The notes beneath the pieces are model-generated. The model made no database searches. It was not told the DNA's origin and worked only from the letters and a program-made list of their open reading frames with translations. DNA of 64,000 nt from Planctomycetota bacterium (GTDB taxonomy: Bacteria; Planctomycetota; UBA1135; GCA-002686595), in contig JACKHS010000014.1 of the NCBI GenBank assembly GCA_020638875.1, positions 1-64,000 on the forward strand, read 5' to 3'. Shown here in pieces: positions 50,146 to 64,000 of the stretch (position 1 is its first letter; the number at the start of each line of letters is the position of its first letter). The translations under genes were made by a program, and so were the position numbers.

Positions 50146-52350
50146 ATGACCCGCGCGACCTCCACCGCCCCGCCGCCCGCCGCCCCCCTCGTCCAGGTGA
50201 CGCCGCCCCTGCGCACGCCCCCCGCCGGCCGCCCGACCCGCGTGGCCCTCGTCGGCGCCGGCTACATCGCCGACTTCCACCTCGAGATCCTCGCGCCCCT
50301 GGAGGCGGTCGAGGTCGTCGCGGTGTGCGACCCCGTGCTGGCCCGCGCCGAGGCGCTGGCGGCCAAGTGGGGCGTGCCGCGCGCGGTGGCGAGCGTGGCC
50401 GAGCTCGCCGGGCTCGGCGTCGACGTGGCGCACCTGCTCGTGCCGCCCGACCTGCACGCGCGGCTCGTGCGCGAGCTGCTCGAGGCGGACCTGGGCTGCT
50501 ACGTCGAGAAGCCGCTGGCCCTCTCCGCCGCCGAGGGGCGCGAGCTCGTGGCGCTGGCCGCCGCGCGCGGCCTCGTGCTCGGCGTCAACCACAACCACGT
50601 CCACCAGCCGGCCTTCCAGCGCCTGCTCGAGCGCGTCGAGCGCGGCGACATCGGCGTGGTCGAGCACGTGCAGGTGACCTGGTCCGTGCCGCTGATGCAG
50701 CTCGACGCCGAGCAGTACGCGCACTGGATGTTCCGCAGCCCGCGCAACATCGTCTTCGAGCAGGCCCCCCACCCGCTCTCGCAGGTGCACCGCCTGCTCG
50801 GCCGCGTGCAGTCCTGCGAGACGAAGATCCTCTCGACGCGCGAGCTGCTGCCCGGCCAGGTCTTCCACGACCGCTGGCTGGTGTCGGCGCGTGGCGAGCG
50901 CGGCACGGCCGAGGTCTACCTCGCCTTCGGCCAGGGCTTCACGCGCAACACGATCCAGGTGCTCGGCAGCGACGGCTGCCTCGAGGCCGACTTCGCGCAC
51001 GACGCGCTGGCCGGCGAGCGCAAGACGGTCTTCCTCGACTTCTGGAACTCCTTCCTGGCCGGCTGGCGCCGCGGCGGCGAGTACCGTCGCGACGCGCGGC
51101 GCGTGCTGCGCCAGTACCTCGCGGCCACGCTCAAGCTCGCGCCGCGCCAGGACGCGTACTTCGCCGGCATGCGCGACTCCGTCAGCGCCTTCCACCGCGC
51201 GCTGCGCGCGGGCGCGGCGCTGCCCACCGACGGCGCGCGCGCGACCGAGGTGCTCGAGTGGTGCGACGCGGTCGCCGCCGACGTGTCGGGCGCGAGCGCG
51301 CCCGCGCTGCCGCTCAGTGACGCACCCGCGCGCCCCGGCGAGGTGGTCGTGCTGGGCGGCACCGGCTTCATCGGCAAGCGCGTGGTCGAGCGGCTGCTCG
51401 CCGCCGACGTGCCCGTGACCTGCCTCGTGCGCCGCACGCACAGCCTGCCGCCGGTGATCGAGCGCGGCGCACGCGACGGCCGCGTGCGGCTGCTGCGCGG
51501 CAGCCTCGAGGACGCGGGCGACCTCGCGCGCGTCTTCGCCGGCGCGCGCGCGGTGCTGCACCTCGCGCCCGGCGGCGGCGCGACGTGGGCCGAGACCGAG
51601 CAGCTCATGGTGCGCGGCAGCGTCGGCATCGCCGAGGCGTGCCTGGCGCAGGGCGTGCAGCGCTTCGTCTACGTGTCGAGCGTCGCGGCGCTCTACACCG
51701 GCGACGAGCACGCGCCGCCGCTCGCGGACTCCCCCGCCGTCGACCCGCAGCCCGCGGCGCGCTCGGCCTACGCGCGCGGCAAGGCCGAGACCGAGCTCGC
51801 GCTGCAACGCCTCGTGCAGGAGCGCGGGCTGCCGCTCGTCGTGCTGCGCCCCGGCGTGGTGATCGGCGAAGGCACGCCGATGCAGCACACCGGGTACGGC
51901 ATGTGGGCGCGCGACAACCACTGCGTCGGCTGGGGCGACGGCGAGCACCCGCTGCCGCTCGTCTGGGTCGACGACGTCGCCGACGCCATCGTCGCCGCGA
52001 CGCGCTACGCGGGCGACGACCTGCACGGCCAGGCGCTGAACCTGTGCGCCAAGGCGCCGCTCGGCGCGCGCGAGGTGATCGCGGAGCTGCGCCGCGCCAC
52101 GGGGCGCGACCTCCACTTCCACCCGCGCAGTCTCGGGCTCAGCCAGCTCATGGAGGTCGGCAAGTGGGCCGTGAAGCTCGCCGGCCGCCGCCCCGGGCTC
52201 GAGTTCCCCTCGTGGCGCGACCTGCGCGCGCGCGCGCTCTTCACCGTGTTCGAGTGCGACCTCGCGCGCACCAAGCTCGGCTGGACGCCGCTCGAGGACC
52301 GCGAGGGCCTGCTCGACGCCGCCGTGCGCGTGTACGGCAAGGGACGCTAG
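50146..52350 (+). CDS. Fusion of a Gfo/Idh/MocA oxidoreductase and an SDR-family NAD-dependent epimerase
   Basis: This 734-residue protein has two complete NAD(P) domains. Residues about 25-390 are Gfo/Idh/MocA type: VALVGAGYIADFHLEILAPL, the CYVEKPLALSAAEGREL block with the catalytic EKP lysine, and FEQAPHPLSQVHRLLG. Residues about 395-734 are an extended SDR: VVVLGGTGFIGKRVVERLLA, FVYVSSVAALYTG, YARGK (Tyr-x3-Lys) and LVWVDDVADAIVAATRY. Such sugar dehydrogenase plus epimerase pairs modify nucleotide sugars or inositols. The fusion suggests consecutive steps on one substrate. A glycosyltransferase gene follows after 8 bp. Confidence 0.88.
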   Translation: MTRATSTAPPPAAPLVQVTPPLRTPPAGRPTRVALVGAGYIADFHLEILAPLEAVEVVAVCDPVLARAEALAAKWGVPRAVASVAELAGLGVDVAHLLVPPDLHARLVRELLEADLGCYVEKPLALSAAEGRELVALAAARGLVLGVNHNHVHQPAFQRLLERVERGDIGVVEHVQVTWSVPLMQLDAEQYAHWMFRSPRNIVFEQAPHPLSQVHRLLGRVQSCETKILSTRELLPGQVFHDRWLVSARGERGTAEVYLAFGQGFTRNTIQVLGSDGCLEADFAHDALAGERKTVFLDFWNSFLAGWRRGGEYRRDARRVLRQYLAATLKLAPRQDAYFAGMRDSVSAFHRALRAGAALPTDGARATEVLEWCDAVAADVSGASAPALPLSDAPARPGEVVVLGGTGFIGKRVVERLLAADVPVTCLVRRTHSLPPVIERGARDGRVRLLRGSLEDAGDLARVFAGARAVLHLAPGGGATWAETEQLMVRGSVGIAEACLAQGVQRFVYVSSVAALYTGDEHAPPLADSPAVDPQPAARSAYARGKAETELALQRLVQERGLPLVVLRPGVVIGEGTPMQHTGYGMWARDNHCVGWGDGEHPLPLVWVDDVADAIVAATRYAGDDLHGQALNLCAKAPLGAREVIAELRRATGRDLHFHPRSLGLSQLMEVGKWAVKLAGRRPGLEFPSWRDLRARALFTVFECDLARTKLGWTPLEDREGLLDAAVRVYGKGR

Positions 52351-52358
52351 GTCCGCCC

Positions 52359-53471
52359 GTGCGCCGCCCGCCCCACGTCCTGCACGTCTTCTCGACCTTC
52401 GTGCCCGCCGGGCCCGAGGTGCGGACGGTGCGGCTCGTGAACGAGCTCGGCGGCGCCTACCGGCACTCGATCCTCGCGATGGACGGGCGCGACGACGCGC
52501 GCGCGGGGCTCGCGCCGACGGTCGACGCGCGCGTGCTCGCGCCGCTGCCGCGCGCCGGCTCGCTCGCCACCGTGCGCGCGCTGCGCGCGCTCGTCGAGCG
52601 CGAGGACCCCGACCTCGTGTGCAGCTACAACTGGGGCGCCTTCGACGCGGTGCTCGCGACCCGCACGCTGGGCCGCGCGCGCTGGCACCTGCACCACGAG
52701 GACGGCTTCAACGCCGACGAGGCCGAGCACTTCGTGCCGCGCCGCGTGTGGGCGCGGCGGCTCGCGCTGCCGGGCGTCGCGCGCGTCGTGGTGCCTTCGC
52801 ACAACCTCGCGCGCGTGGCGCGCGAGGACTGGCGGCTGCGCCCCGAGCGCGTCGCGCTGGTGCCCAACGGCATCGACCTCGCACCCTTCGACGCCGCGCC
52901 GGACGGCGCCGCGCTGCGCGCCGAGCTGGGCGTGCCGGCGGACGCGCTGGTCGTGGGCTTCGTCGGCCACCTGCGACCCGTGAAGAACCCGCTGCGCCTG
53001 GTGCGCGCGCTCGCGCGCGCGAAGCGGCCGCTGCACCTCCTGGTGCTCGGCGACGGCGAGGAACGCGGGCGCGTCGAGGCCGCCGCGCGCGAGCTGGGCC
53101 TCGCCGAGCGCGTGCACCTCGTCGGCTTCCAGCGCGACACCGCGCCCTGGTACCGCGCGATGGACCTGTTCGCGCTCTCCTCCGACAGCGAGCAGATGCC
53201 CGTCGCGCTCGTCGAGGCGCTCGCGAGCGCGCTGCCGGTCGCCGCGACGGACGTCGGCGACGTGGCGCGCATGGTGCCCGCCGAGGGCCGCCGCTTCGTC
53301 GTGCCGCGCGACGAGGCGCGCCTCGCCGCGGCGCTCGACGAGCTGGCGGACGACGCCGCGCTGCGCGCGCGCCTCGGCGCCGCGGGCCGGCGCGTGGTCG
53401 AAGAGCGCTACACCTTCGCCCGCATGGCCGACGCCTACCGCGAGCTCTACGCCCGCGCTCGCCGCCCATGA
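52359..53471 (+). CDS. GT4-family glycosyltransferase
   Basis: This 370-residue GT-B enzyme includes VLHVFSTFVPAGPEVRTVRL (Gly/Pro acceptor loop) and RVVVPSHNLARVAREDWRL. Further on are ALVPNGIDLAPFD, VVGFVGHLRPVKNPLRLVRA and SSDSEQMPVALVEALASALP with the EX7E donor-binding glutamates. The start is GTG 52359. It follows the oxidoreductase-epimerase fusion, so it may use the sugar that the fusion makes. It overlaps the next gene by 4 nt. Confidence 0.92.
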   Translation: MRRPPHVLHVFSTFVPAGPEVRTVRLVNELGGAYRHSILAMDGRDDARAGLAPTVDARVLAPLPRAGSLATVRALRALVEREDPDLVCSYNWGAFDAVLATRTLGRARWHLHHEDGFNADEAEHFVPRRVWARRLALPGVARVVVPSHNLARVAREDWRLRPERVALVPNGIDLAPFDAAPDGAALRAELGVPADALVVGFVGHLRPVKNPLRLVRALARAKRPLHLLVLGDGEERGRVEAAARELGLAERVHLVGFQRDTAPWYRAMDLFALSSDSEQMPVALVEALASALPVAATDVGDVARMVPAEGRRFVVPRDEARLAAALDELADDAALRARLGAAGRRVVEERYTFARMADAYRELYARARRP

Positions 53472-54070
53472 GTCGCGCGGACGACGAGCTGCCGCCCGAG
53501 GCGGTCCCGGCGAACCCGCCGCCCTTCCCGCCCTTCGGCGTGGCCGCGAGCGAGCGCGTGTACGACTCGCCCTGGTGCGCGCTGCGCCGCGACGAGGTCG
53601 TGCTGCCGGGCGGGCGCCTGCAGGAGTACCACGTGTTCGAGGTGTCGGACGCCGTCACCGTCGTGCCCGTGCTCGCCGACGGCGACCTGCTGTTCATCGG
53701 CCAGTACCGCTACCCGCACGGCAAGACGCACTGGGAGTTCCCCGCCGGCCGCATCGACCCGGGCGAGACGCCGGCCGAGGCGGCCGCGCGCGAGCTCGAG
53801 GAGGAGACCGGCCACCGCGCGGCGCGGCTCCTCCCGCTGCCGGGCTTCTACCCCACCAACGGCATCAGCGCGCACTACGCGCACGCGTTCGTCGCGGAAG
53901 GCTGCGTACCGACCGGCACGCAGCAGCTCGACGCCTCCGAGCAGATCCTCGTGCGCCGCTTCACGCGCGCGCAGGCCGAGGCGCTGCTCGACGCCGGCCG
54001 GCTGGCCGACGCGTTCACGGCGCTGCCGCTGCTCTACTGGCTGCGCGCGACCGCCGACGGGCCGCGCTAG
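53468..54070 (+). CDS. NUDIX hydrolase, ADP-ribose/nucleotide-sugar pyrophosphatase-like
   Basis: This is a 200-residue protein with a perfect Nudix box, G-x5-E-x7-REL-x-EE-x-G, in GRIDPGETPAEAAARELEEE followed by TGH. Preceding VPVLADGDLLFIGQYRYPHG and the downstream PGFYPTNGISAHYAHAFVAE (Pro-containing loop) match ADP-ribose or GDP-mannose pyrophosphatases. It overlaps the glycosyltransferase stop (ATGA), which may favour a nucleotide-sugar substrate. The substrate itself is inferred, not shown. Confidence 0.9.
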   Translation: MSRADDELPPEAVPANPPPFPPFGVAASERVYDSPWCALRRDEVVLPGGRLQEYHVFEVSDAVTVVPVLADGDLLFIGQYRYPHGKTHWEFPAGRIDPGETPAEAAARELEEETGHRAARLLPLPGFYPTNGISAHYAHAFVAEGCVPTGTQQLDASEQILVRRFTRAQAEALLDAGRLADAFTALPLLYWLRATADGPR

Positions 54071-54147
54071 GAGCCCGACCGAGACGTCCATCGGCGCCGT
54101 CGCGGCGTCCTCCACGCCGGCATCCGAAGCACGTCGCGGACCGCCTC

Positions 54148-55743
54148 CTAGGCGCGCTGCGAGTCGGCGAGCAGCTCGCGCAGGTGCCGCTCGAGCGTGA
54201 GGCCGTCGAAGGGCTTGCCGAGGAAGGGCGGCGTCTCGCCGTCGGGGCCGATGCCGTCGAGGCCCTCGTCGCTGTAGCCCGACATGAACAGCACGCGCGG
54301 GCGGTGCCCGCGCCGCACGAGCTCCTGCAGGAGCTGCGGACCGCTGAGGTTCGGCATGCGCACGTCCGACAGCAGGAGCTCGATGCGCGCCGCGTGCGCG
54401 AGGTAGGCGTCGAGCGCCTCGCGGCCGTCGCGGCAGGCGAGCACCTCGAAGCCGAGCTTGCGCAAGTTGCGCTCCACGAGCGTCGCGACCATCGGGTCGT
54501 CCTCGGCGAGCAGCACGGTGCGCCCGCCGCCCGCGAGCGGCTCGGCGGCGGCCGGCGGCGCGCTCGGGGCCGTGACCGGCGCCGAACTCGACGGCAGCAG
54601 GACCTCGACGGTCGTCCCCGCCCCCGGCGCGCTCACGAGGCTCAGGTGGCCGCGGCTCTGCTCGACGATGCCGAAGACCGTCGCGAGGCCCATGCCGGTG
54701 CCCTGCCCGACGGGCTTGGTGGTGAAGAACGGCTCGCAGGCGCGCTCGAGCGTCGCCGCGTCCATGCCTTCGCCGGTGTCGCGCACGCGCAGCGCGACGT
54801 AGCGCCCCGGTGCGAGGCCGTGGCGCGCGCGCGCGCCGAGCTCGACGACGCTCGTCTCCAGCTCCAGCCGCCCGCCGGCGGGCATGGCGTCGCGCGCGTT
54901 CGCGGCCAGGTTGAGCAGCACTTGCTCGAGCTGACTGCGGTCGACCTCGACGGGCAACGGCTCGCGCGCGAGCGTGCGCACGAGCTGCACGTCCTCGCCG
55001 ATCAGTCGCTCGAGCAGGCGCTGCGTGTCGGCCACGAGCACGTTGAGGTCGAGCACCACGGGCCGCAGCTCGGCCTGTCGCCCGAAGGCGAGGAGCTGTC
55101 GCACGAGGTCCGCGGCGCGCTCGCCCGCGCGGCGGATCTCGCGCAGGTGGCCGCTGGCCTCGGGGTCGTAGCTGACGTGCTCGCGCAGCAGGTCGGCGTT
55201 GCCGAGGATGGCGACGAGCAGGTTGTTGAAGTCGTGGGCGACGCCGCCGGCGAGCTTGCCGATCGCCTCCATCTTCGAGGACTGGCGCGCCTGCGCCTCG
55301 AGCAGCTTGCGGCGCGAGATGTCGCGCCAGACGACGTGCAGCACGCGCCGACCGGGCTCCTCGATCGCGGTCAGCAGCACCTCGACCGGGAACACCTCGC
55401 CGTCGGCGCGCTGGTGGTGCCACTCGAAGCGGTGGCTGCCGCGCGCGAAGGCGATGGACATCATCTCGTTGGCCTTCTCGAACGACTGCCGCCCGTCGGG
55501 CTGCACGGGCGGCGAGAGCTCCGAGGGGTGGGTCTGGAGCAGCTCGGCGCGCGAGCCGAAGCGCAGCATGCGCACGGTCGCGTCGTTGCAGTCGATGAAC
55601 TTGTCGCCCTCGATGATGAGGATCGCGTCCGCGGAGCGCTCGAAGAGCTCGCGGTAAGGGTCGTTGACGCGGGAGGGTCGGTCCACCGGGGTCGCGCGGC
55701 GCGCGCGCCGCCAGCCTAGCCCGAGCCACGCAGGAACGCGCAC
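54148..55743 (-). CDS. PAS-containing hybrid histidine kinase with C-terminal receiver
   Basis: This 531-residue soluble sensor has a PAS domain (about 28-148: PYRELFERSADAILIIEGDK, RVLHVVWRDISRRK). HisKA phospho-acceptor is His170 in KLAGGVAHDFNNLL, and the ATPase has Asn282 in NLAANARDAM, RVRDTGEGMD and GTGMGLATVFGIVEQSRGH. A receiver domain (about 408-531) has Asp460 in LLLSDVRMP and the conserved Lys in FLGKPFDG. No membrane segment is seen. The GTG at 55743 is the longest start; a GTG near 55686, just before the PAS domain, is possible. No separate response regulator or output gene is adjacent. Confidence 0.92.
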   Translation of the reverse strand: MRVPAWLGLGWRRARRATPVDRPSRVNDPYRELFERSADAILIIEGDKFIDCNDATVRMLRFGSRAELLQTHPSELSPPVQPDGRQSFEKANEMMSIAFARGSHRFEWHHQRADGEVFPVEVLLTAIEEPGRRVLHVVWRDISRRKLLEAQARQSSKMEAIGKLAGGVAHDFNNLLVAILGNADLLREHVSYDPEASGHLREIRRAGERAADLVRQLLAFGRQAELRPVVLDLNVLVADTQRLLERLIGEDVQLVRTLAREPLPVEVDRSQLEQVLLNLAANARDAMPAGGRLELETSVVELGARARHGLAPGRYVALRVRDTGEGMDAATLERACEPFFTTKPVGQGTGMGLATVFGIVEQSRGHLSLVSAPGAGTTVEVLLPSSSAPVTAPSAPPAAAEPLAGGGRTVLLAEDDPMVATLVERNLRKLGFEVLACRDGREALDAYLAHAARIELLLSDVRMPNLSGPQLLQELVRRGHRPRVLFMSGYSDEGLDGIGPDGETPPFLGKPFDGLTLERHLRELLADSQRA

Positions 55744-55799
55744 GCCGGGCTGCGCAATCGTCCGGCTGCGCGGTCCTCACGCCCCCCCCAGGCACGGGA

Positions 55800-55838
55800 C
55801 GGCGCCGCGCCCCCGCGTGGAGCGAGGGCGCGGCGCCG
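55800..55838 (-). terminator. 13-bp hairpin after the PFOR gene
   Basis: CGGCGCCGCGCCC and GGGCGCGGCGCCG pair perfectly around a 13-nt loop, 17 bp after the PFOR stop. No U-tract. It separates PFOR from the kinase gene. Confidence 0.7.
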
Positions 55839-55855
55839 CGGGCGCGGGGCGCGGG

Positions 55856-60523
<4,668 letters not shown>

Positions 60524-60758
60524 GGCGCGTCGCGCGGTGGTTCGGTGTGAGGCGGCCGGCTCGGGGCGACCGCGAGGCGTCACATGATACAGCCGGTGCG
60601 GAGCGGACCCACCCCGGCAGGCTACGGAGATGTACGAACGGCGCGCAGCGACGACGAGACTCGCTCGCCGTGACGCTGCGCGCGTTCGCGGAGCCCGCGG
60701 CCCGAAGATCCTGAAGGCGGCGCGAGCGCGGCCCTCGCGAGCGGTCGAGCCCCGCGGC

Positions 60759-62294
60759 TCAGGCCTCGGGGTCGACGTCGAAGCGGGCCAGGAAGTCGTC
60801 CGTCTTCTCGACGTCGTCGAGCTTCGTCACGAGCAGCTCCATCGCCTCGACGAAGTTCATCTTGAGCAGCACGCGGCGCAGCGTGTTCACGCGCCGCAGC
60901 TTGCGGCTGGTGAGCAGCTTCTCCTCCTTGCGCGTGCCCGACTTCTCGATGTCGATGGCCGGGAAGATGCGGCGGTCGGCGAGCTTGCGGTTGAGCATCA
61001 CCTCCATGTTCCCGGTGCCCTTGAACTCCTCGAAGATGAGCTGGTCCATGCGGCTGCCGGTGTCGATCAGCGCCGTCGCGAGGATCGTCAGGCTGCCCGC
61101 GTTCTCGGTGTTGCGCGCGCTGCCGAAGATCTGACGCGGGCGCTCCATCGCGCGCGAGTCGAGGCCGCCGCTCATCGTGCGGCCGCTCCCGCCCGAGTTG
61201 TTGTTGTAGGCCCGCGCCAGGCGCGTGATCGAGTCCATGATGAGCACGACGTCCTCGCCGAGCTCGACCAGGCGTTGGCAGCGCTGCCAGACGGCCTCGG
61301 CGAGCTGCACGTGGTTCTTGGGCGACTCGTCGCTCGTCGAGACGAAGACCTTGCCCTTCGTGCTGCGGATCCAGTCGGTGGCCTCCTCGGGGCGCTCGTC
61401 GACGAGCAGCACGAACAGGTGCACGTCCGGGTAGCCCAGCTCGATGCCCTTGGCGAACTGCCGCATGAGCGTCGTCTTGCCCGTGCGCGGCTGCGCCACG
61501 ACGAGCCCGCGCTGACCGCGACCGACCGGCGCGACGATGTCGAGCACGCGCATCGAGACCTCGCCGGTCACGTCCCCCACCGCGTAGTGGAAGTCGGGGT
61601 CGATCGTGATCAGCTTCTTGAACTGGCGCACGTTGGCCACGGCCTTCGGGTCGCGGTCGTCGATGCTGCGCACCTCGTCGAGCTGGAACTTGTGCTTCTT
61701 GCCGCGCGAGATCGGGCCCTCGACGATCGAGCCGTCGCGCAGGCGGTACTTCTGGATCAGCCGCTGCGGCACGAAGATGTCCTGCTTCGAGGCGAGGTAC
61801 TGCGCCTCCTCGCGGCGCAGCGTGCCGTAGCCGCCCTTCTCGGTCATGAACATGCCCGAGCCGACCAGCGCCTCGCTCGAGCTCGGCTCGCCCTCGCGCT
61901 CGCGCGGCGCGGCAGGTGCGCCGCCCTCGCCGCCGTCCCCGCCGCGGCCCTTGCGGCGCCCGCGCCGCCGACGCGAGCGCGGCGCCTCGCCGTCCTCCGC
62001 GCGCGGAGTCTGCGGAGCCTGCGGCGCGGCGACGTCGTCCTCGGTGACCCCCGCCTCGCCCTCGCCCGACTGGGTCTTCTTGCGGCGACGCCGCCCGCCG
62101 CGCCGCGAGTTGCCGCGGCGCTTCTCGGGCGCGCGGTAGTCCTTCTTGCCGCCACCCTCGGCCTTGTCGCGGCCGCCGCGCGCCTCGTCGGAGGCGCCGC
62201 CGGGGTCGTCACGCACGGCGACCTTGGCCGGCGGGCGCTGCATGGCGCCGAAGGGCACGGGCTCGGTGGTTTGCGTCGGGTCTTTGGGAGCCAA
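60759..62294 (-). CDS. rho: Transcription termination factor Rho with basic N-terminal extension
   Basis: This is a hexameric RNA helicase that ends transcription. In the 511-residue chain, residues 1-140 are disordered and very rich in Arg, Lys and Gly (RRGNSRRGGRRRRKKTQSG), an insertion typical of high-GC bacteria and expected to bind RNA. The conserved part starts at GYGTLRREEAQYLASKQDIF. Walker A is AQPRTGKTTLM, Walker B is VVLIMDSITRLARAYN, and RMDQLIFEEFKGTGNMEV plus the terminal R-loop are present. The start is TTG 62294 with GGAG seven bases upstream; ATG 62243 is the alternative. A 300-nt leader precedes it, as in autoregulated rho genes. Confidence 0.96.
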   Translation of the reverse strand: MAPKDPTQTTEPVPFGAMQRPPAKVAVRDDPGGASDEARGGRDKAEGGGKKDYRAPEKRRGNSRRGGRRRRKKTQSGEGEAGVTEDDVAAPQAPQTPRAEDGEAPRSRRRRGRRKGRGGDGGEGGAPAAPREREGEPSSSEALVGSGMFMTEKGGYGTLRREEAQYLASKQDIFVPQRLIQKYRLRDGSIVEGPISRGKKHKFQLDEVRSIDDRDPKAVANVRQFKKLITIDPDFHYAVGDVTGEVSMRVLDIVAPVGRGQRGLVVAQPRTGKTTLMRQFAKGIELGYPDVHLFVLLVDERPEEATDWIRSTKGKVFVSTSDESPKNHVQLAEAVWQRCQRLVELGEDVVLIMDSITRLARAYNNNSGGSGRTMSGGLDSRAMERPRQIFGSARNTENAGSLTILATALIDTGSRMDQLIFEEFKGTGNMEVMLNRKLADRRIFPAIDIEKSGTRKEEKLLTSRKLRRVNTLRRVLLKMNFVEAMELLVTKLDDVEKTDDFLARFDVDPEA

Positions 62295-62820
<526 letters not shown>

Positions 62821-62835
62821 ACCGAGGGAGCGAAG

Positions 62836-62864
62836 ACGATAGGACCGCCCCCCGGTGCCGTCAA
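62836..62864 (-). promoter_or_regulatory. Promoter of tRNA-Pro
   Basis: TTGACG (62859-62864) and TATCGT (62836-62841) on the minus strand are separated by exactly 17 bp. The -10 ends 15 bp before the mature 5' end. It is the best promoter match in the window. Confidence 0.75.
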
Positions 62865-62932
62865 GCGGCCGGACCCACAACCGTGGCGCTTTCGACGGGG
62901 CGCGGCGCCGGGCGCGTCCGGGCGCGCCCGGA

Positions 62933-64000
62933 TCAGCGGCCGAGGTCCACGAAGACCCCGCCGTTCTCGGCGGCCAGGGTCTTCATGAAGGACTTCTGGA
63001 ACTCGCCGATGGCGATGGTGTGGATGACGACCTTGCGCAGCTCGTTGGACTTGCGCACCTCGCGCAGGATGTCGTCCGGATCGACCAGCTCGCCGACCGT
63101 GGGCCGGCCGTCGGAGAGGAAGAAGATCGTGTCGACCTCCACCTCGTAGTACTTGTCCTTGGTGCCGCGGCCGGCCGCGCCGAGCGCCTCCATCAGCACG
63201 CCGAACGTGTTCGTCTTGCCCGCCTCGAGGTTGGCCGCGCCCGTCAGGCCGGCGGCGGCCAGGTCCTCCTTGGAGGTGCCGCCGATCGCCTCGAGCCGCC
63301 CGACCCAGTCGATGGCGCTCTTCTTGTTGAGCACGTTGGCCGGCACGAGCTTCTTCTTCCACGTCTTCACGTCGGTCGCGAAGGCGAGGATGTTGATCTT
63401 CACGTAGCTCTCGAGGCCCTCGATCGTGCGCTGCAGCTCGGTCTTGCAGATGTCGATGCGCTTCATCGACGGGTAGTCGCCGTCCTCGTAGCGCTCCTTC
63501 TCGATGACCAGGTTCTCCATCGAGCCGGACACGTCGATGATGAACAGGATCGAGCGGCTGGGCGTGTCGATGCCGTGGTAGCTCGTGCCCTCCTTCGGCT
63601 TGTACTGCGCCTCGTACTCGGCGCGCTTCGCCTTGGCCTTGGCGAGCTCCTCGTCGGTGGCGATCTCGTAGCCGCGGTCCTTGACGTTCTCCCACCAGCC
63701 GCGCCAGTTCTCGGCGCGCATGCCGAACATCTTCGCGGTGATCTCCTCGAGCGCCGCGGCGTAGTCCTGCTGCAGGCGTCCCTCCTCGGTCTCGAGCTTG
63801 ACGATCAGGGGCTCGATGCTGCGCTTGTCGCGCACCGCGGTGAGGGCCTTCGCGGCGCACGCGCGCACCTGCCAGACCTCGTCGTTCAGCCCGGCGATGC
63901 CGAGCTCGACCACGGCCGGGTCGCGCAGGTCGGCCAGCGCCTCGAACGCGGCGCAGCGCACGGCGGCTTCCTTGTCGGTGACGAGCGGCGCGATGGCCGG
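62933..64000 (-). CDS. HEAT-repeat and von Willebrand factor A domain protein, N-terminus beyond the window
   Basis: The frame is open to the right edge (355 codons seen). The visible N-terminal part consists of HEAT-like helical repeats (APLVTDKEAAVRCAAFEALA, DEVWQVRACAAKALTAVRDK). After a charged linker comes a vWA domain (about the last 210 residues). It has metal-binding DVSGSM in RSILFIIDVSGSMENLV, a Thr-containing loop (GKTNTFGVLMEALG) and FFLSDGRPTVGELV. It ends GEFQKSFMKTLAAENGGVFV, DLGR. HEAT plus vWA proteins are common in Planctomycetota and probably act in protein-protein binding in the envelope. A signal peptide, if any, lies outside. Confidence 0.85.
   Translation of the reverse strand, partial: PAIAPLVTDKEAAVRCAAFEALADLRDPAVVELGIAGLNDEVWQVRACAAKALTAVRDKRSIEPLIVKLETEEGRLQQDYAAALEEITAKMFGMRAENWRGWWENVKDRGYEIATDEELAKAKAKRAEYEAQYKPKEGTSYHGIDTPSRSILFIIDVSGSMENLVIEKERYEDGDYPSMKRIDICKTELQRTIEGLESYVKINILAFATDVKTWKKKLVPANVLNKKSAIDWVGRLEAIGGTSKEDLAAAGLTGAANLEAGKTNTFGVLMEALGAAGRGTKDKYYEVEVDTIFFLSDGRPTVGELVDPDDILREVRKSNELRKVVIHTIAIGEFQKSFMKTLAAENGGVFVDLGR

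Overview
The window is a 64-kb, very GC-rich (roughly 70% or more by eye) bacterial chromosome segment carrying mostly housekeeping genes. About 40 protein genes and one tRNA are supported, packed into operons with 1-4 nt ATGA/GTGA/TGATG junctions and many GTG starts. The gene set fits a Planctomycetota-like, Gram-negative organism: two-lipoprotein tandem, SpoIID, a very long pyruvate:ferredoxin oxidoreductase, a UbiA/UbiX/UbiE-type menaquinone cluster, GatCAB, Rho with a basic extension, and a HEAT-vWA protein. The phylum assignment is inference from gene style, not from a marker tree.

Layout. 1-4613 (minus): nadD, a MraY/WecA-like transferase, a metallophosphatase, yidC and the first 26 codons of mnmE. 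4929-7716: a small lipoprotein, miaA on the minus strand and an exported protein. 7741-13762 (minus): menG/ubiE, CPBP protease, ubiX, ubiA, holA and mutL, all overlapping. 13886-20376 (minus): two tandem ~1,050-residue beta-propeller-type lipoproteins with the same C-terminal signature. 21287-24806 (plus): ruvB, spoIID, tgt. 24799-27263: the only clearly accessory island, a REP-associated tyrosine transposase (RAYT) bracketed by ~170-bp inverted repeats, each containing a near-perfect long hairpin, with G-runs abutting it. 27271-28710 (minus): an SH3 protein and a 53-residue Cys-rich protein. 28954-32376 (plus): aminotransferase and two glycosyltransferases. 32358-38233 (minus): larC, a CheB-type protein, a carboxypeptidase-regulatory-repeat protein. 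38361-40007 (plus): a P-loop sulfotransferase-like protein and a class IV aminotransferase. 40042-41486 (minus): comF and a membrane protein. 41643-45271 (plus): gatCAB and a small membrane protein. 45365-49665 (minus): an exported protein, guaA, guaB. 50146-54070 (plus): an oxidoreductase-epimerase fusion, a glycosyltransferase, a NUDIX hydrolase. 54148-62820 (minus): a hybrid histidine kinase, PFOR, rho, tRNA-Pro(CGG). 62933-64000: a HEAT/vWA protein running off the right edge.

Five otherwise normal genes (the WecA-like gene, miaA, cheB, comF, gatA) change reading frame inside the gene. Four of the breaks fit a two-base slip, and three of these lie in or next to alternating GC runs. Since essential genes are hit, systematic sequence error is the simplest reading, but it affects every conclusion about these loci.

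The best candidate for something new is the RAYT island: the two flanking hairpins share their stem but have different, internally self-complementary loops, they sit directly behind the stop codons of two convergent genes, and the space between holds diverged dispersed repeats and a 12-bp tandem array.
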